The notes under the pieces: model-generated | Database searches by the model: none | The model's input: only the letters and a program-made list of their open reading frames with translations | What the model was told of the DNA's origin: nothing | Part shown: positions 34,520-43,398 of the stretch, in pieces | Layout of the letters: each line of letters opens with the position of its first letter | Position numbering within the stretch: the stretch's first letter is position 1 | Translations under genes and position numbers: made by a program | From: Gemmatimonadota bacterium | Lineage (GTDB): Bacteria > Gemmatimonadota > Gemmatimonadetes > Longimicrobiales > Gaopeijiaceae | DNA: 64,000 nt | NCBI GenBank assembly: GCA_029879725.1 | Contig: JAOUPR010000002.1 | Coordinates: 1-64,000, forward strand | Direction: 5' to 3'

Positions 34520-34891
34520 ATGCACGACGTGTTGAGACAGCGACTGCTCCGGAAGATCGAGAGTCTCCCGGATGCCCAGATCTATCAGGTCCTGGACTTC
34601 ATCGAGTTCCTGGAGTCCAAGTACGCCGAGGTACCTTCGGTCGAGAGTACCGGACTCCAGAAGTTCGCCGAGAACCTCGAGGACAAGCTCCGCGTGAAGG
34701 CCGTGAGCCCGAGCACGATCCGCGAGGCGTTCCAGCTCATCGCGGCGGCCGACCGGGTGCTTTCCAACGTGTCCGCCGCCGGAAAGCAGGTACTCTCCGA
34801 GCTCAACGAAGCGTGGGACGGCCCCGGGGGGGAAGGGGGAGCGGCGGGTCCTCCCGTCGGACCCGAGAAGGGAGAGGAGCCTTCCCGTTGA
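34520..34891 (+). CDS. Small DUF2281-like protein
   Basis: A 123-residue protein whose N-terminus, LRKIESLPDAQIYQVLDFIEFLESKY (first ~35), is the helical pattern of DUF2281-type antitoxin-like proteins. The middle (about 50-90) is helical, and the last 25 residues are a Gly/Pro/Glu-rich tail. No toxin gene is next to it, so the antitoxin idea has no local support. The ATG is preceded by GGGGTGAA. It is divergent from the acyltransferase and precedes guaB by 162 bases. Confidence 0.65.
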   Translation: MHDVLRQRLLRKIESLPDAQIYQVLDFIEFLESKYAEVPSVESTGLQKFAENLEDKLRVKAVSPSTIREAFQLIAAADRVLSNVSAAGKQVLSELNEAWDGPGGEGGAAGPPVGPEKGEEPSR

Positions 34892-34953
34892 CACGCCCCG
34901 CGCCTTCCGGATATCCTCACCCATGGAAGACGTATCGCGCTCGCGCGCGGGCT

Positions 34954-35004
34954 CGCGCCCGCCCTTTCCGGCATCGCCACGACGAGCCGTGAGGGGCGGG
35001 CGCG
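34954..35004. repeat. Inverted repeat upstream of guaB
   Basis: CGCGCCCGCCC (34954-34964) and GGGCGGGCGCG (34994-35004) form an 11-bp perfect stem with a 29-base loop, followed by TCGTCTT. It lies 49 bases before the guaB ATG and 62 after the previous stop. It could terminate the upstream small gene or act as a leader structure for guaB; sequence alone does not decide. Confidence 0.42.
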
Positions 35005-35053
35005 TCGTCTTCAGGCTTATCTGATCACCGTCAGGAAAGGGCAGGCAGATTCG

Positions 35054-36532
35054 ATGGTCGACGGAAACGGTCGCCGGGGAACCGTCATCAGGGAAGGGCT
35101 CACCTTCGACGACGTCCTCCTCGTTCCCAACCACTCGCTCGTCCACCCGAAGGACACCGACGTCGGTTCTTCCATCACGCGGAACATCACCGTCCAGATC
35201 CCCCTCGTATCGGCGGCCATGGACACGGTCACCGAATCCCGCATGGCCATTCAGATGGCGCGGGAAGGTGGAATCGGGATCATCCACAAGAACTTCCCGG
35301 CCGAGCGGCAGGCGGAGGAGGTGGACCGGGTGAAGCGTTCCGAGAGCGGGATGATCCTCAACCCCATCACCCTCACCTCCGACGGTACGCTCCGGGATGC
35401 GCACCTCCTCATGGCGCGCTTCTCCATCAGCGGCGTGCCCATCGTGGAGGGTGACGGGCGGCTGGTGGGGATCATCACCAACCGCGATCTCCAGTTCGAG
35501 ACGGATCTGGACCAGCCCATCCTCGGGGTCATGACGTCGGACGATCTCGTGACCGCTCCCGTGGGGACGACGCTGGACGAGGCGCAGCGCATCCTCCATC
35601 GGCATCGGATCGAGAAGCTTCCGGTCGTGGACGAAGCGGGCCAGCTCAAAGGGCTCATCACCGTCAAGGACATCTTCAAGCGCCAGAAGTATCCCAACGC
35701 CTGCAAGGACACCCATGGACGGCTGCGGGTGGGAGCGGCGGTGGGAGCATCGTTCGCGGACCTGGAGCGCGCGGCGCTCCTGGTGGAGGCGGGCGTCGAT
35801 ATCCTGGTGGTGGATACGGCCCACGGACATTCCGAGGGTGTGCTCCAGGCGGTGGCCCGCATTCGCGAGAAGTTCCCGGACGTGGACATCATCGGGGGCA
35901 ACGTGGGCACCAGTGATGGCGCCGCGGCTCTGTACGAGCGGGGTGTCGATGCCGTGAAGGTAGGGGTCGGTCCGGGATCCATCTGCACGACCCGTGTCGT
36001 GACCGGTGTAGGGCTTCCGCAGTTCACCGCCGTGATGGATGCCGTCGACGGTGTGAAGGGCGAGGTTCCGGTCATTGCCGATGGGGGCATCCGGTATTCC
36101 GGGGACATCGTGAAGGCACTGGCCGCGGGTGCCCAGACGGTCATGATGGGATCCATGTTCGCGGGAACGGACGAATCCCCTGGCGAGGCGTTCCTTCTGG
36201 AGGGACGTCGCTTCAAGACCGTGCGCGGGATGGGTTCGCTCTCCGCCATGGAGGAAGGGTCCGCGGATCGGTACTTCCAGGAAGGCGCCGCGGACTCCAG
36301 GAAGCTGGTTCCCGAGGGGATCGAGGCGCGCGTTCCCTACAAGGGCCCCGTGTCCGATACCATCTACCAACTCGTGGGCGGCCTTCGCAGTGGGATGGGG
36401 TACTGCGGCGCGGGGTCGCTGGACGAGCTGCGCGACAAGGCCCGCTTCGTCCGGGTCACGCCCGGGGGCCTGCGGGAGTCCCACCCCCACGACGTCACCA
36501 TCACGAGAGAAGCGCCCAACTACCGCATGTGA
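35054..36532 (+). CDS. guaB: Inosine-5'-monophosphate dehydrogenase
   Basis: A 492-residue IMPDH that oxidises IMP to XMP, the committed step to GMP. The barrel is interrupted by a CBS pair (about 98-212, including [20 protein letters not shown] and [20 protein letters not shown]). The catalytic Cys is Cys311 in [41 protein letters not shown], the [13 protein letters not shown] flap and YKGPV are all standard. The ATG at 35054 sits 4-5 residues before the family's usual N-terminus and follows AGGCAGAT, a weak ribosome site. A class V aminotransferase follows 22 bases later. Confidence 0.96.
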   Translation: MVDGNGRRGTVIREGLTFDDVLLVPNHSLVHPKDTDVGSSITRNITVQIPLVSAAMDTVTESRMAIQMAREGGIGIIHKNFPAERQAEEVDRVKRSESGMILNPITLTSDGTLRDAHLLMARFSISGVPIVEGDGRLVGIITNRDLQFETDLDQPILGVMTSDDLVTAPVGTTLDEAQRILHRHRIEKLPVVDEAGQLKGLITVKDIFKRQKYPNACKDTHGRLRVGAAVGASFADLERAALLVEAGVDILVVDTAHGHSEGVLQAVARIREKFPDVDIIGGNVGTSDGAAALYERGVDAVKVGVGPGSICTTRVVTGVGLPQFTAVMDAVDGVKGEVPVIADGGIRYSGDIVKALAAGAQTVMMGSMFAGTDESPGEAFLLEGRRFKTVRGMGSLSAMEEGSADRYFQEGAADSRKLVPEGIEARVPYKGPVSDTIYQLVGGLRSGMGYCGAGSLDELRDKARFVRVTPGGLRESHPHDVTITREAPNYRM

Positions 36533-36554
36533 CCTTTCGGAGGAACACGAATCA

Positions 36555-37673
36555 ATGACCGTGAGCGTGTCGAACATCCAGGAGCGACTTCTTCTCGGGC
36601 CCGGTCCGTCCCCGGTGACGGATCGGATCCTCCAGGCCATGGCCCGACCCACGCTGGGGCATCTGGACCCTCAGTTCCTGGCCATCATGGACGACGTCAA
36701 CGAACGTCTCCGACGGGTCTACGGAACCACGAACGAATTGACCTTTCCCGTGTCGGGAACCGGGTCGGCGGCTCAGGAGGCTTCCCTGGCCAACGTGGTG
36801 GAGCCCGGTGACAAGGTGATCGTGGGGATCAACGGGGTCTTCGGAGGGAGGCTCACGGAGATGGCTCGCCGCATGGGCGCCGAGGTGGTCACCGTGGAAG
36901 CGGAGTGGGGCCGCATCATCGATCCGCAGCGGATGATCGAGGCCCACGCCGCGCATCCGGAGGCGCGGGTGCTGGCCATCGTGCACGCGGAGACCTCCAC
37001 GGGGGTGCGCCAGCCGTTGAAGGAGATCGGCGAGGTGTTGGCGGGCTCCGAGACGCTCTTCCTGGTGGACGCGGTCACGTCGCTGGGAGGGATCCCGGTG
37101 GACGTGGACGCGCACCATATCGACGTGTGCTATTCGGGAACACAGAAGTGCCTCGGCGTTCCGCCGGGGCTCGCGCCCATCACCTTCTCGCCCCGGGCTG
37201 TGGAGCGGATCCGCAGTCGGAAGTCTCCCTGTCAGAGTTGGTATCTCGATGCCGCGCTTCTGGCGGATTACGTGGGTGCCGGCGCGCAGCGCAAGTACCA
37301 TCACACCGCGCCCATCAACATGATGTACGGACTCCACGAAGGTCTCGTCCTCCTGGAGGAAGAGGGGATCGAGGCGCGCTTCCGTCGGCACGCGGAGGTG
37401 GGCGCGGCGCTGCAGTCGTCTCTCGAAGAGCGTGGGTTCACCCTGTTCGCCCAGGAAGGCCACCGGCTCCCCCAACTCACCTCCGCCGCGCTCCCCGGTG
37501 GAAGGGAAGAGGGTCCGGTGCGGAAGGAGTTGCTCACCCGTTTCGGGATCGAAGTCGGGGGTGGACTCGGGCCCGCGGCCGGGAAGATCTGGCGAGTCGG
37601 CCTCATGGGGTCGGGAGCGACCCATGAGAGTGTCGGACGCCTGCTGGCCGCGGTGGACGAACTCCTCGGCTGA
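36555..37673 (+). CDS. Alanine-glyoxylate/serine-pyruvate aminotransferase family protein
   Basis: A 372-residue class V PLP enzyme. The N-terminus LLLGPGPSPV is the substrate-binding signature; VSGTGSAAQEASLANVV, AIVHAETSTGVRQPL, FLVDAVTSLGGIPVDVD (Asp to the pyridine nitrogen) and the Lys in YSGTQKCLGVPPGLAPI are all in order. These enzymes work on glyoxylate, serine or pyruvate. The ATG at 36555 follows GGAGGAAC by 9 bases; the longer frame to 36390 would overlap guaB. It may be in one transcript with guaB, but no purine-linked function is implied; serine/glycine supply is a plausible link. Confidence 0.9.
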   Translation: MTVSVSNIQERLLLGPGPSPVTDRILQAMARPTLGHLDPQFLAIMDDVNERLRRVYGTTNELTFPVSGTGSAAQEASLANVVEPGDKVIVGINGVFGGRLTEMARRMGAEVVTVEAEWGRIIDPQRMIEAHAAHPEARVLAIVHAETSTGVRQPLKEIGEVLAGSETLFLVDAVTSLGGIPVDVDAHHIDVCYSGTQKCLGVPPGLAPITFSPRAVERIRSRKSPCQSWYLDAALLADYVGAGAQRKYHHTAPINMMYGLHEGLVLLEEEGIEARFRRHAEVGAALQSSLEERGFTLFAQEGHRLPQLTSAALPGGREEGPVRKELLTRFGIEVGGGLGPAAGKIWRVGLMGSGATHESVGRLLAAVDELLG

Positions 37674-37684
37674 CCAGCGCCGCG

Positions 37685-38905
37685 GTGGCGACGGTGATCG
37701 CCGGAGGCAGTGGGGCCCGTCCCGCGGTCGCGCGGAGGCGGGCCTTGTCCCTTGTGATGGGTCTGGCCCTGGGCGGGTGCGCGCCCTCGATTCCTCCGGC
37801 GCCCGGGGACGTACCGCCCCCTCGCGCCGAGGCGTTCACTTCCGTCCAGGTGGGCTCGGGGAACGCCGTCGTGCCCTTCCTGGCGCCTCCGGCGTTGGGG
37901 CCCTCCTGGGACGACCCCATCTTGAGGTCTCCCTTCGCCCGGGACCCCGGCTTCCGGCAGCGGGTGGAGTACTGGATCGGTCGCTGGAGCGGTCCGGAGG
38001 CGGGATGGTTCCAGGAGTACCTGGATCGGATGCCTACGTTCGCGCCCCTCGTGGACTCGGCGCTCGCCGAGGCCGGACTTCCTCCCTCCTTGCGGTACCT
38101 GCCCATCGTGGAGAGCGGCTACAGTCCCACCGCGGTGAGCAGAGCCTCCGCGGTGGGACTCTGGCAGTTCATGGCTCCGACCGCGCGAGGGATGGGGATG
38201 CGTGTGTCGCCGCTCCTGGATCAGCGCCGTGATCCCGTCATGTCGACCCATGCCGCCGTTCGCTTCCTTTCAGACCTGGGAGACCGCTTCGATTCGTGGT
38301 TCCTCGCTCTGGCCGCCTACAACGCCGGCCCGGCCCGGATCGAGCGTGTGCTCCGTGCGCGGGCACCCATGACTCCGCGGACCGACAGCCTCTATTGGGA
38401 ACTCCGGCCGTACCTTCCCGGAGAGACCCGCGAGTTCGTGACCAAGCTCTTCGCCGCCGCCGAACTGGCCACCCGACCGCGGGCCCATGGGCTCCGGGCC
38501 CCGGCGCCCGCCGACCCGTTCACCTACGACACCGTCTCGGTGACCGGAGCGGTGACCCTGGATGTCGTGGCCATGGCGGCGGGATCCGACGAAGAGCGGA
38601 TCCTGCGGCTGAATCCGGAATTTCCGCGGGGGATCACTCCGCCGGGCGAAACCGTGTCGCTGAGGGTTCCGTTCGGGACGGGGGAGCGGTTCCTCGACAA
38701 CCTGGCGGCGATCCCGCCGCGGGAGCGGGTCACCTTCGTGGAACATCGGGTGAGCAGTGGTGAAACCCTCTCGCACATCGCCCGCCGCTACCGGGTCCGC
38801 GTATCGGAGTTGGAGGCCGCGAACCCGAAGGTACGGCCGCACCGTCTCCAGATCGGTCAGGTGTTGACCGTGCCCATCTCCACGGTCGGGGCTCCGCGGC
38901 GCTGA
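37685..38905 (+). CDS. mltD: MltD-like lytic transglycosylase lipoprotein with LysM domain
   Basis: A 406-residue lipoprotein: signal with ALSLVMGLALGGC giving lipidated Cys32. The SLT domain (about 125-245) has the catalytic Glu in PIVESGYSPTAVSRASAVGLWQF and the LAAYNAGPARIERV segment. A single LysM (about 355-400, VEHRVSSGETLSHIARRYRVRVSELEAANP) binds murein. It cuts glycan strands by forming anhydro-muramic ends. The start is a GTG in the gap after the aminotransferase; shorter starts would truncate the signal. The C-terminal end is convergent with moaC, 7 bases apart. The region between the domains lacks a second LysM. Confidence 0.88.
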   Translation: MATVIAGGSGARPAVARRRALSLVMGLALGGCAPSIPPAPGDVPPPRAEAFTSVQVGSGNAVVPFLAPPALGPSWDDPILRSPFARDPGFRQRVEYWIGRWSGPEAGWFQEYLDRMPTFAPLVDSALAEAGLPPSLRYLPIVESGYSPTAVSRASAVGLWQFMAPTARGMGMRVSPLLDQRRDPVMSTHAAVRFLSDLGDRFDSWFLALAAYNAGPARIERVLRARAPMTPRTDSLYWELRPYLPGETREFVTKLFAAAELATRPRAHGLRAPAPADPFTYDTVSVTGAVTLDVVAMAAGSDEERILRLNPEFPRGITPPGETVSLRVPFGTGERFLDNLAAIPPRERVTFVEHRVSSGETLSHIARRYRVRVSELEAANPKVRPHRLQIGQVLTVPISTVGAPRR

Positions 38906-38912
38906 GGCGGGG

Positions 38913-39404
38913 TCACTCCTCGCCGGCCCACTCGCCGGACGCGCCTCCGGTCTTGCTCAGGAGGCGGATCGCCTCGATTCGCATCCCCCGATCCACCGCC
39001 TTGACCATGTCGTAGACGGTGAGGAGTGCCACGGATACGGCGGTGAGGGCCTCCATCTCCACTCCGGTGCGACCGTTGATGCGGGCGTCGGCCCGGGCCC
39101 GGACACCCGGGAGTTCCGGGTCGGGTTCGAGCTGGACCGACACCGAAGCGTCGGGGAGCTGGTGGCAGAGCGGGATCAGGTCCGCTGTGCGCTTTCCGGC
39201 CATGATTCCCGCCACTTCCGCCACCTGAAGGACGTTTCCCTTCGCGGTGTCTCCCGCGACGATCCGGCCGAGGGTCTCCACGTCCATGACGATGTGCCCC
39301 ACCGCCACGGCTCTGCGGGAGGTCACGCCCTTGGCCGACACGTCGACCATGCGGGGGCGGCCGTCCGGACCGACGTGGGTGAGACCGTCCTTCTCTCCGG
39401 ACAT
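38913..39404 (-). CDS. moaC: Cyclic pyranopterin monophosphate synthase
   Basis: A 163-residue MoaC that turns the MoaA product into cyclic pyranopterin monophosphate in molybdenum-cofactor synthesis. Typical residues are [18 protein letters not shown] near the N-terminus, [16 protein letters not shown] (about 69-84), [30 protein letters not shown] with the catalytic Asp/Lys region, and [12 protein letters not shown] at the end. It starts 3 bases after the holB stop and is the last gene of the long leftward series. moaA and moaE are not in the window; moeA is at 18-19 kb. Confidence 0.93.
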   Translation of the reverse strand: MSGEKDGLTHVGPDGRPRMVDVSAKGVTSRRAVAVGHIVMDVETLGRIVAGDTAKGNVLQVAEVAGIMAGKRTADLIPLCHQLPDASVSVQLEPDPELPGVRARADARINGRTGVEMEALTAVSVALLTVYDMVKAVDRGMRIEAIRLLSKTGGASGEWAGEE

Positions 39405-39407
39405 GGC

Positions 39408-40574
39408 TCAGACTCCTGATGTGACGAGGCGCGCGGGACGAAGGCTCCGGTGCAGCCGGTCCAGGAGCCCGAACACCACGAGTTGCGGGTTGACGTTACC
39501 CCGTGCCATGGCGCGGGTGGCGTCGAGTACGGACAGGGATTCACCGATGTCGCTGGGCTCGAGGGCTGAGCGTTCCACCATCTGGAGGAGGCGTGGGAGC
39601 ATGTCACGACTCAGGACGTGGTCGTGGGCGCCGGACGCCGCCGCCGCGAGATCGCGGAGCCATTCCTCGAGGAAGCCGAAGAGGTCGATCATCCCGCGTC
39701 CGCCCGTGGCGGTGTAGGCGGACGCCCGGACGTATCGGTCCGCCGCCGCATCGGAGATGGCCGCTTCCATGAGCGAGAAGGCTTCCCGGCGGATGGCCTC
39801 GAGGGGGCCGGGATCGTCCCCCACCGGGAGGAAGCCCAGCGCACGCCCCGGGGATCCCTGGCTCAACCCGGCGACCCAACGTGCTTGTTCGGCGGGGACG
39901 CCCCCCCTGCTCTCCAGGAACTCCTGAACAGTGGGGAGGGGGAGGGGCGACACATGGAGGGGAACGGTCCGGGACCGGATGGTGGGGAGCAACCGGCCCG
40001 GCTCACTGGACGTGAGGACGAAGCGGGTTCCGGCCGTCGGCTCCTCGAGGAGCTTGAGGAGGGCGTTGGCGGCCTCCGGGCTGGACTCCTGGGGCACCAG
40101 AAACTCGGCATCGGCGATGATGAACGTCTGCATCGAGCCCATGCTGGGGCGAACGTGTGCACGCCGGCGGAGGTCCTGGATGATGGCGAAATAGATTCCG
40201 CGCACCTCCGCGGAATGGCTCGGCCTCAAGGGGTTCGCCCGTATCTCGGCCAGCGTATCGTGCCGGGCCGACTCCAGCGCGGGTCCGAGGCGGTCGCCCG
40301 TGACCCCCTTGGGACGCACCAGGGGGAAGTGCCAGTGGACGTCGGGGTGCTCCAGATTGAGGACCATGCGGCACGGACCACACTCGTCGCACGGTCCGGT
40401 GTCGGGGCGGGGCGCCTGGCACACCTGGCTCTGTCCGATCCAGAGAGCGAGACGTTGTTTGCCCACGCCGCGGAGGCCGTGGAGGAGGAGAGCCTGGGGG
40501 AGTCCCCCGGAGTGGAGCGATCGGGTGAGCTGTCGGCGAAGGTCGTCGTGGCCCACCACCGGATGGAGGGTCAC
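39408..40574 (-). CDS. holB: DNA polymerase III delta' subunit-like clamp-loader ATPase
   Basis: A 388-residue AAA+ protein. The Walker A is LLHGLRGVGKQRLA; a zinc-binding Cys set (VCQAPRPDTGPCDECGPC) follows, as in DnaX/HolB. The sensor part reads FIIADAEFLVPQESSPEAANALLKLLEEPTAGTRFVLTSSEPGRLLPTIRSR, the classic delta'/gamma segment. C-terminal residues 220-380 form the helical collar. It loads the sliding clamp on DNA. The GTG at 40574 overlaps the EnvC-like stop as GTGA and has AAGGAGG just upstream, so it is translated right after a cell-division gene. The Walker B Asp is in the ADAEF variant, as is usual for delta'. Confidence 0.9.
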   Translation of the reverse strand: MTLHPVVGHDDLRRQLTRSLHSGGLPQALLLHGLRGVGKQRLALWIGQSQVCQAPRPDTGPCDECGPCRMVLNLEHPDVHWHFPLVRPKGVTGDRLGPALESARHDTLAEIRANPLRPSHSAEVRGIYFAIIQDLRRRAHVRPSMGSMQTFIIADAEFLVPQESSPEAANALLKLLEEPTAGTRFVLTSSEPGRLLPTIRSRTVPLHVSPLPLPTVQEFLESRGGVPAEQARWVAGLSQGSPGRALGFLPVGDDPGPLEAIRREAFSLMEAAISDAAADRYVRASAYTATGGRGMIDLFGFLEEWLRDLAAAASGAHDHVLSRDMLPRLLQMVERSALEPSDIGESLSVLDATRAMARGNVNPQLVVFGLLDRLHRSLRPARLVTSGV

Positions 40575-41782
40575 CCGCCCTCCTTGGGCTTCAACCACAG
40601 CAGCGGATCCTGCACCTGCGGCGAGCCTCCTGCATTGGGAGCCCGGATCTGGAATTCGAGGTGCGGTCCCTCCGGGGTTTCGCCGCCACCCACGGTCCCC
40701 ACCACCTGCCCGGGCTCCACGTCGCGACCCTGCACCACCCCGATCTCCTCGAGGTAGAGGTAGAGCGTGTAGAACCCATCTCCATGATCCAACACCACCG
40801 TGGGGCCATATCCCTCGAACGGGCCGGCCATGGCGACCCTCCCGGCCTTGACGGCGCGCACGGGAGTCCCGGTGGGAGCGGCGATTCCGACGCCGTTCCA
40901 GCGTAGGACGGTGCCGTTGCGCTGGCGTTCCGGCCCGAAGTCGTAGAGGAGCTCGCCGTCCACGGGCCAATCGAGGGATCCGGCGTCTTCCGGCGAGATC
41001 GACGGCGCCACGTTGCCCCTCGCGGCGGTGCGGCGTTCCAACTCCCGCCGCCGTACCTCGAGATCGGAGATGAGGTCCGTCATCCGACTCTCATCCCCCT
41101 CGAGCTGTTCCAGCCGGGACGCCGTGCGCCGCTCCTGCGACCGGAATTCCCTCAGCATGGTCTGGCGCTCGCTTTCCACCGCGCGGAGCTGGGTGAGCTC
41201 GGCGACCCGCTCGCGGCGGAGCCGATCCAGTTCGGACATGCGGCTCTGGAGGGTGGCGTCCTGACGGACCAGGTCGGCCTCGTCGCTCTGGATTCGTGCG
41301 ATGAGGGCCTGATCGAAGGAGGCGATCCGCTGGAGGTACCGATAGCGATTCAGGAGGTTCGTGAAGGACGACGCGCCGAGAAGCACCCGCACCGTGTGGA
41401 GCGACCCCATCTTGTAGATGTCACGAAGCCGACGGTTCAAAACCGCGCGTCCCTCGGCGATCCGTTCCCGGGTATGGAGGAGTTGGCGTGTGTTCTCCTC
41501 GATCTCCTCGGTGGTGGCGTCGGACTGGAACTGGATCTCCTCCAGGGCCGACCGTGACACGGACAGCCTTTGTTCCACGTTGCGGAGTTCCGAGGCCACG
41601 TCACGGACACGGATCCGGACGTTCTCGATGTTCTCCTCCAGGCGCAGACGTTCGGCCCGGATCTCCTCGAGGCGCCGCTGACTCTCGATGATCTCCTGGC
41701 GCAACTCGCGCTGCTGGCCGTCCCCCCCTCGCGGCACGAGGAGGAGAAGGAGGGCGATGGGGAGAAGTCGGGGTGATGGCAT
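40571..41782 (-). CDS. envC: EnvC-like murein hydrolase activator (degenerate M23)
   Basis: A 403-residue secreted protein: signal (about 1-24), a long coiled coil (about 25-265, dense Leu/Arg/Glu heptads) and a C-terminal LytM/M23 fold (about 280-400). Key zinc ligands are missing: where M23 enzymes have H-x3-D this protein has WNGVGIAAP, and the HxH is HLE in PHLEFQIR. That is the pattern of EnvC-type activators, which open amidases at the septum rather than cut murein. It overlaps ftsX by ATGA, completing the FtsE-FtsX-EnvC set known to be physically linked. The holB GTG overlaps its stop. Confidence 0.88.
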   Translation of the reverse strand: MPSPRLLPIALLLLLVPRGGDGQQRELRQEIIESQRRLEEIRAERLRLEENIENVRIRVRDVASELRNVEQRLSVSRSALEEIQFQSDATTEEIEENTRQLLHTRERIAEGRAVLNRRLRDIYKMGSLHTVRVLLGASSFTNLLNRYRYLQRIASFDQALIARIQSDEADLVRQDATLQSRMSELDRLRRERVAELTQLRAVESERQTMLREFRSQERRTASRLEQLEGDESRMTDLISDLEVRRRELERRTAARGNVAPSISPEDAGSLDWPVDGELLYDFGPERQRNGTVLRWNGVGIAAPTGTPVRAVKAGRVAMAGPFEGYGPTVVLDHGDGFYTLYLYLEEIGVVQGRDVEPGQVVGTVGGGETPEGPHLEFQIRAPNAGGSPQVQDPLLWLKPKEGG

Positions 41783-42636
41783 CAGACCTCCCGCAGGTGC
41801 CTCCGGATGGAAAGACCGCTGGCCACCGCCCCGAACAGGGTTCCGGACGCGAGGCCGATCCCCACCCACGCGATGGGGATCCACGCGATGGCGAAGAGCC
41901 ACGTGTAGACGGCCCGGTACGCCAGATAGGTGAGCAGCCACGCCAGGAGGCCGCCCAACATCCCCGCCAGGGCGCCCTCGAGCAGGAACGGCCGGCGAAT
42001 GAACCAGTTCGTGGCGCCCACGAGGCGCATCACGTAGATCTCCTCGCGTCGGGCGAAGATGGCGATACGCAGCGCCGTTCCGATGATCAGGGCCGCGACG
42101 AGGGCGAAGGCCCCGCCCATGATGGCCGCGGATACGGCCCCGATCCGCCGGATGACGAAGAGCTTGTCCACCCAGTCCTGGCCATACTGGATGTCTTCCA
42201 CGAACGGGTAGATCGTTCCGGTCTCCACCACCCGCCGCACCGCTTCGCTGGTGTGGGCGCCGGGACGCAACTCGACTTCCAGGGACTGCGGGAGGGGGTT
42301 CACCGACCCCTCGGAGAAGAGCTCTCCGAACTCGGGGAGTTGCTCCCGGGCCTGCGCCAGCGCGTCCCTCTTCGAGATGTACCGGACGCCCTGGACCTCC
42401 GCGAGTCCGCCGAGCTCCTCGACCGCCAGGTCGATCTCGCTCTGCCGGGTGTCGTCCCGAAGGTACAGCACGACCTCCACCCGCTCTTCTATGGCGGTGA
42501 GGGCGAGTTGGAGGTTGTAGGCCGCCAGACCGAAGAGCCCCACCACGAACAGCGCCAGCCCCACCATGGCGGAGGAAAGCCCGGTGAGCACCGGGGCTCT
42601 GCGGAAGGCAGCGAATCCTTCACGAACCGCGTACAT
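41782..42636 (-). CDS. ftsX: Cell division ABC transporter permease FtsX
   Basis: A 284-residue membrane protein: one segment near the N-terminus (about 22-42), a large periplasmic loop (about 43-165) that in other bacteria binds EnvC or peptidoglycan hydrolases, then three membrane segments (about 170-195, 220-245, 255-275). The FARREEIYVMRLVGATNWFIRRPFLLEGALAG stretch is the FtsX/LolE coupling region. It starts 3 bases after the ftsE stop with AAGGGGTGAGG upstream. It forms an ATP-driven switch for septal murein hydrolases, not a pump. Operon with ftsE and the EnvC-like gene. Confidence 0.93.
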   Translation of the reverse strand: MYAVREGFAAFRRAPVLTGLSSAMVGLALFVVGLFGLAAYNLQLALTAIEERVEVVLYLRDDTRQSEIDLAVEELGGLAEVQGVRYISKRDALAQAREQLPEFGELFSEGSVNPLPQSLEVELRPGAHTSEAVRRVVETGTIYPFVEDIQYGQDWVDKLFVIRRIGAVSAAIMGGAFALVAALIIGTALRIAIFARREEIYVMRLVGATNWFIRRPFLLEGALAGMLGGLLAWLLTYLAYRAVYTWLFAIAWIPIAWVGIGLASGTLFGAVASGLSIRRHLREV

Positions 42637-42639
42637 GCC

Positions 42640-43311
42640 TCACCCCTTCCTGGAATCGTAGACCAACTTGCCCTGATCGAGCTCGATGACGGCCGCCTGG
42701 CTGAAGCTGCGGACCAACTCCAGATCGTGGGTCGCCATGAGCACCGCCATCCCCTTGGCGTTGATCTCCCAGAAGAGATCCATGATCCCCCGGGTCGCCC
42801 GTTCGTCGAGGTTTCCCGTGGGCTCGTCGGCGAGGAGGAGGTAGGGGTCGTTGGCCAGGGCCCGCGCGATGGCCACCCGTTGCTGCTCACCCCCCGACAG
42901 GTCGCTCACGTCCGCTCCGGCACGCGGAAGAAGCCCGACCTGCGTGAGGAGTCGCTGCGCCCTCGGGACGATTTCCTTCGGAGGGCTTCCGGTGACCTCG
43001 AGCGCGAAGGCGACATTATCGAGCGCGCTGCGGCCGGGGAGGAGACGGAAGTCCTGGAACACGTATCCGACCCGACGACGGACCTTCCAGATGTCACGGT
43101 CCGACACGGCGGCGGACGAATATCCGGTTACCCGGACCTCTCCCGACGTCGGTTGCTCCGCCATGTGGATGAGCCGCATGGTGGTGGACTTCCCCGACCC
43201 CGAGTGGCCCGTGAGGAAGACGAATTCCCCTTTCCCCACCTCGAAGGAGACGTCGTCCAGGGCGAGGCCTTTACGAGGATACTGCTTGGATACGTGCGTG
43301 AGCTTGATCAC
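42640..43311 (-). CDS. ftsE: Cell division ATP-binding protein FtsE
   Basis: A 223-residue ABC ATPase. Walker A is GHSGSGKST, the Q-loop is VFQDFRLLPGRSALDNVAF (a FtsE hallmark), the signature LSGGEQQRVAIARAL and the Walker B LLLADEPTGNLD. The GTG at 43311 was chosen, giving the usual start IKLTHVSKQYP; a TTG at 43344 (11 codons upstream) has no ribosome site. It powers FtsX conformational changes at the division ring. It is 87 bases downstream of pdxA. Confidence 0.94.
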   Translation of the reverse strand: MIKLTHVSKQYPRKGLALDDVSFEVGKGEFVFLTGHSGSGKSTTMRLIHMAEQPTSGEVRVTGYSSAAVSDRDIWKVRRRVGYVFQDFRLLPGRSALDNVAFALEVTGSPPKEIVPRAQRLLTQVGLLPRAGADVSDLSGGEQQRVAIARALANDPYLLLADEPTGNLDERATRGIMDLFWEINAKGMAVLMATHDLELVRSFSQAAVIELDQGKLVYDSRKG

Positions 43312-43398
43312 CGGATCGACCGACTCCGAAACAAGGGAAGACAACCCGAACAGGCGTTTCCCGGGGCGAGGGCGGATACATCGTTTCGGGGCAAAAGA

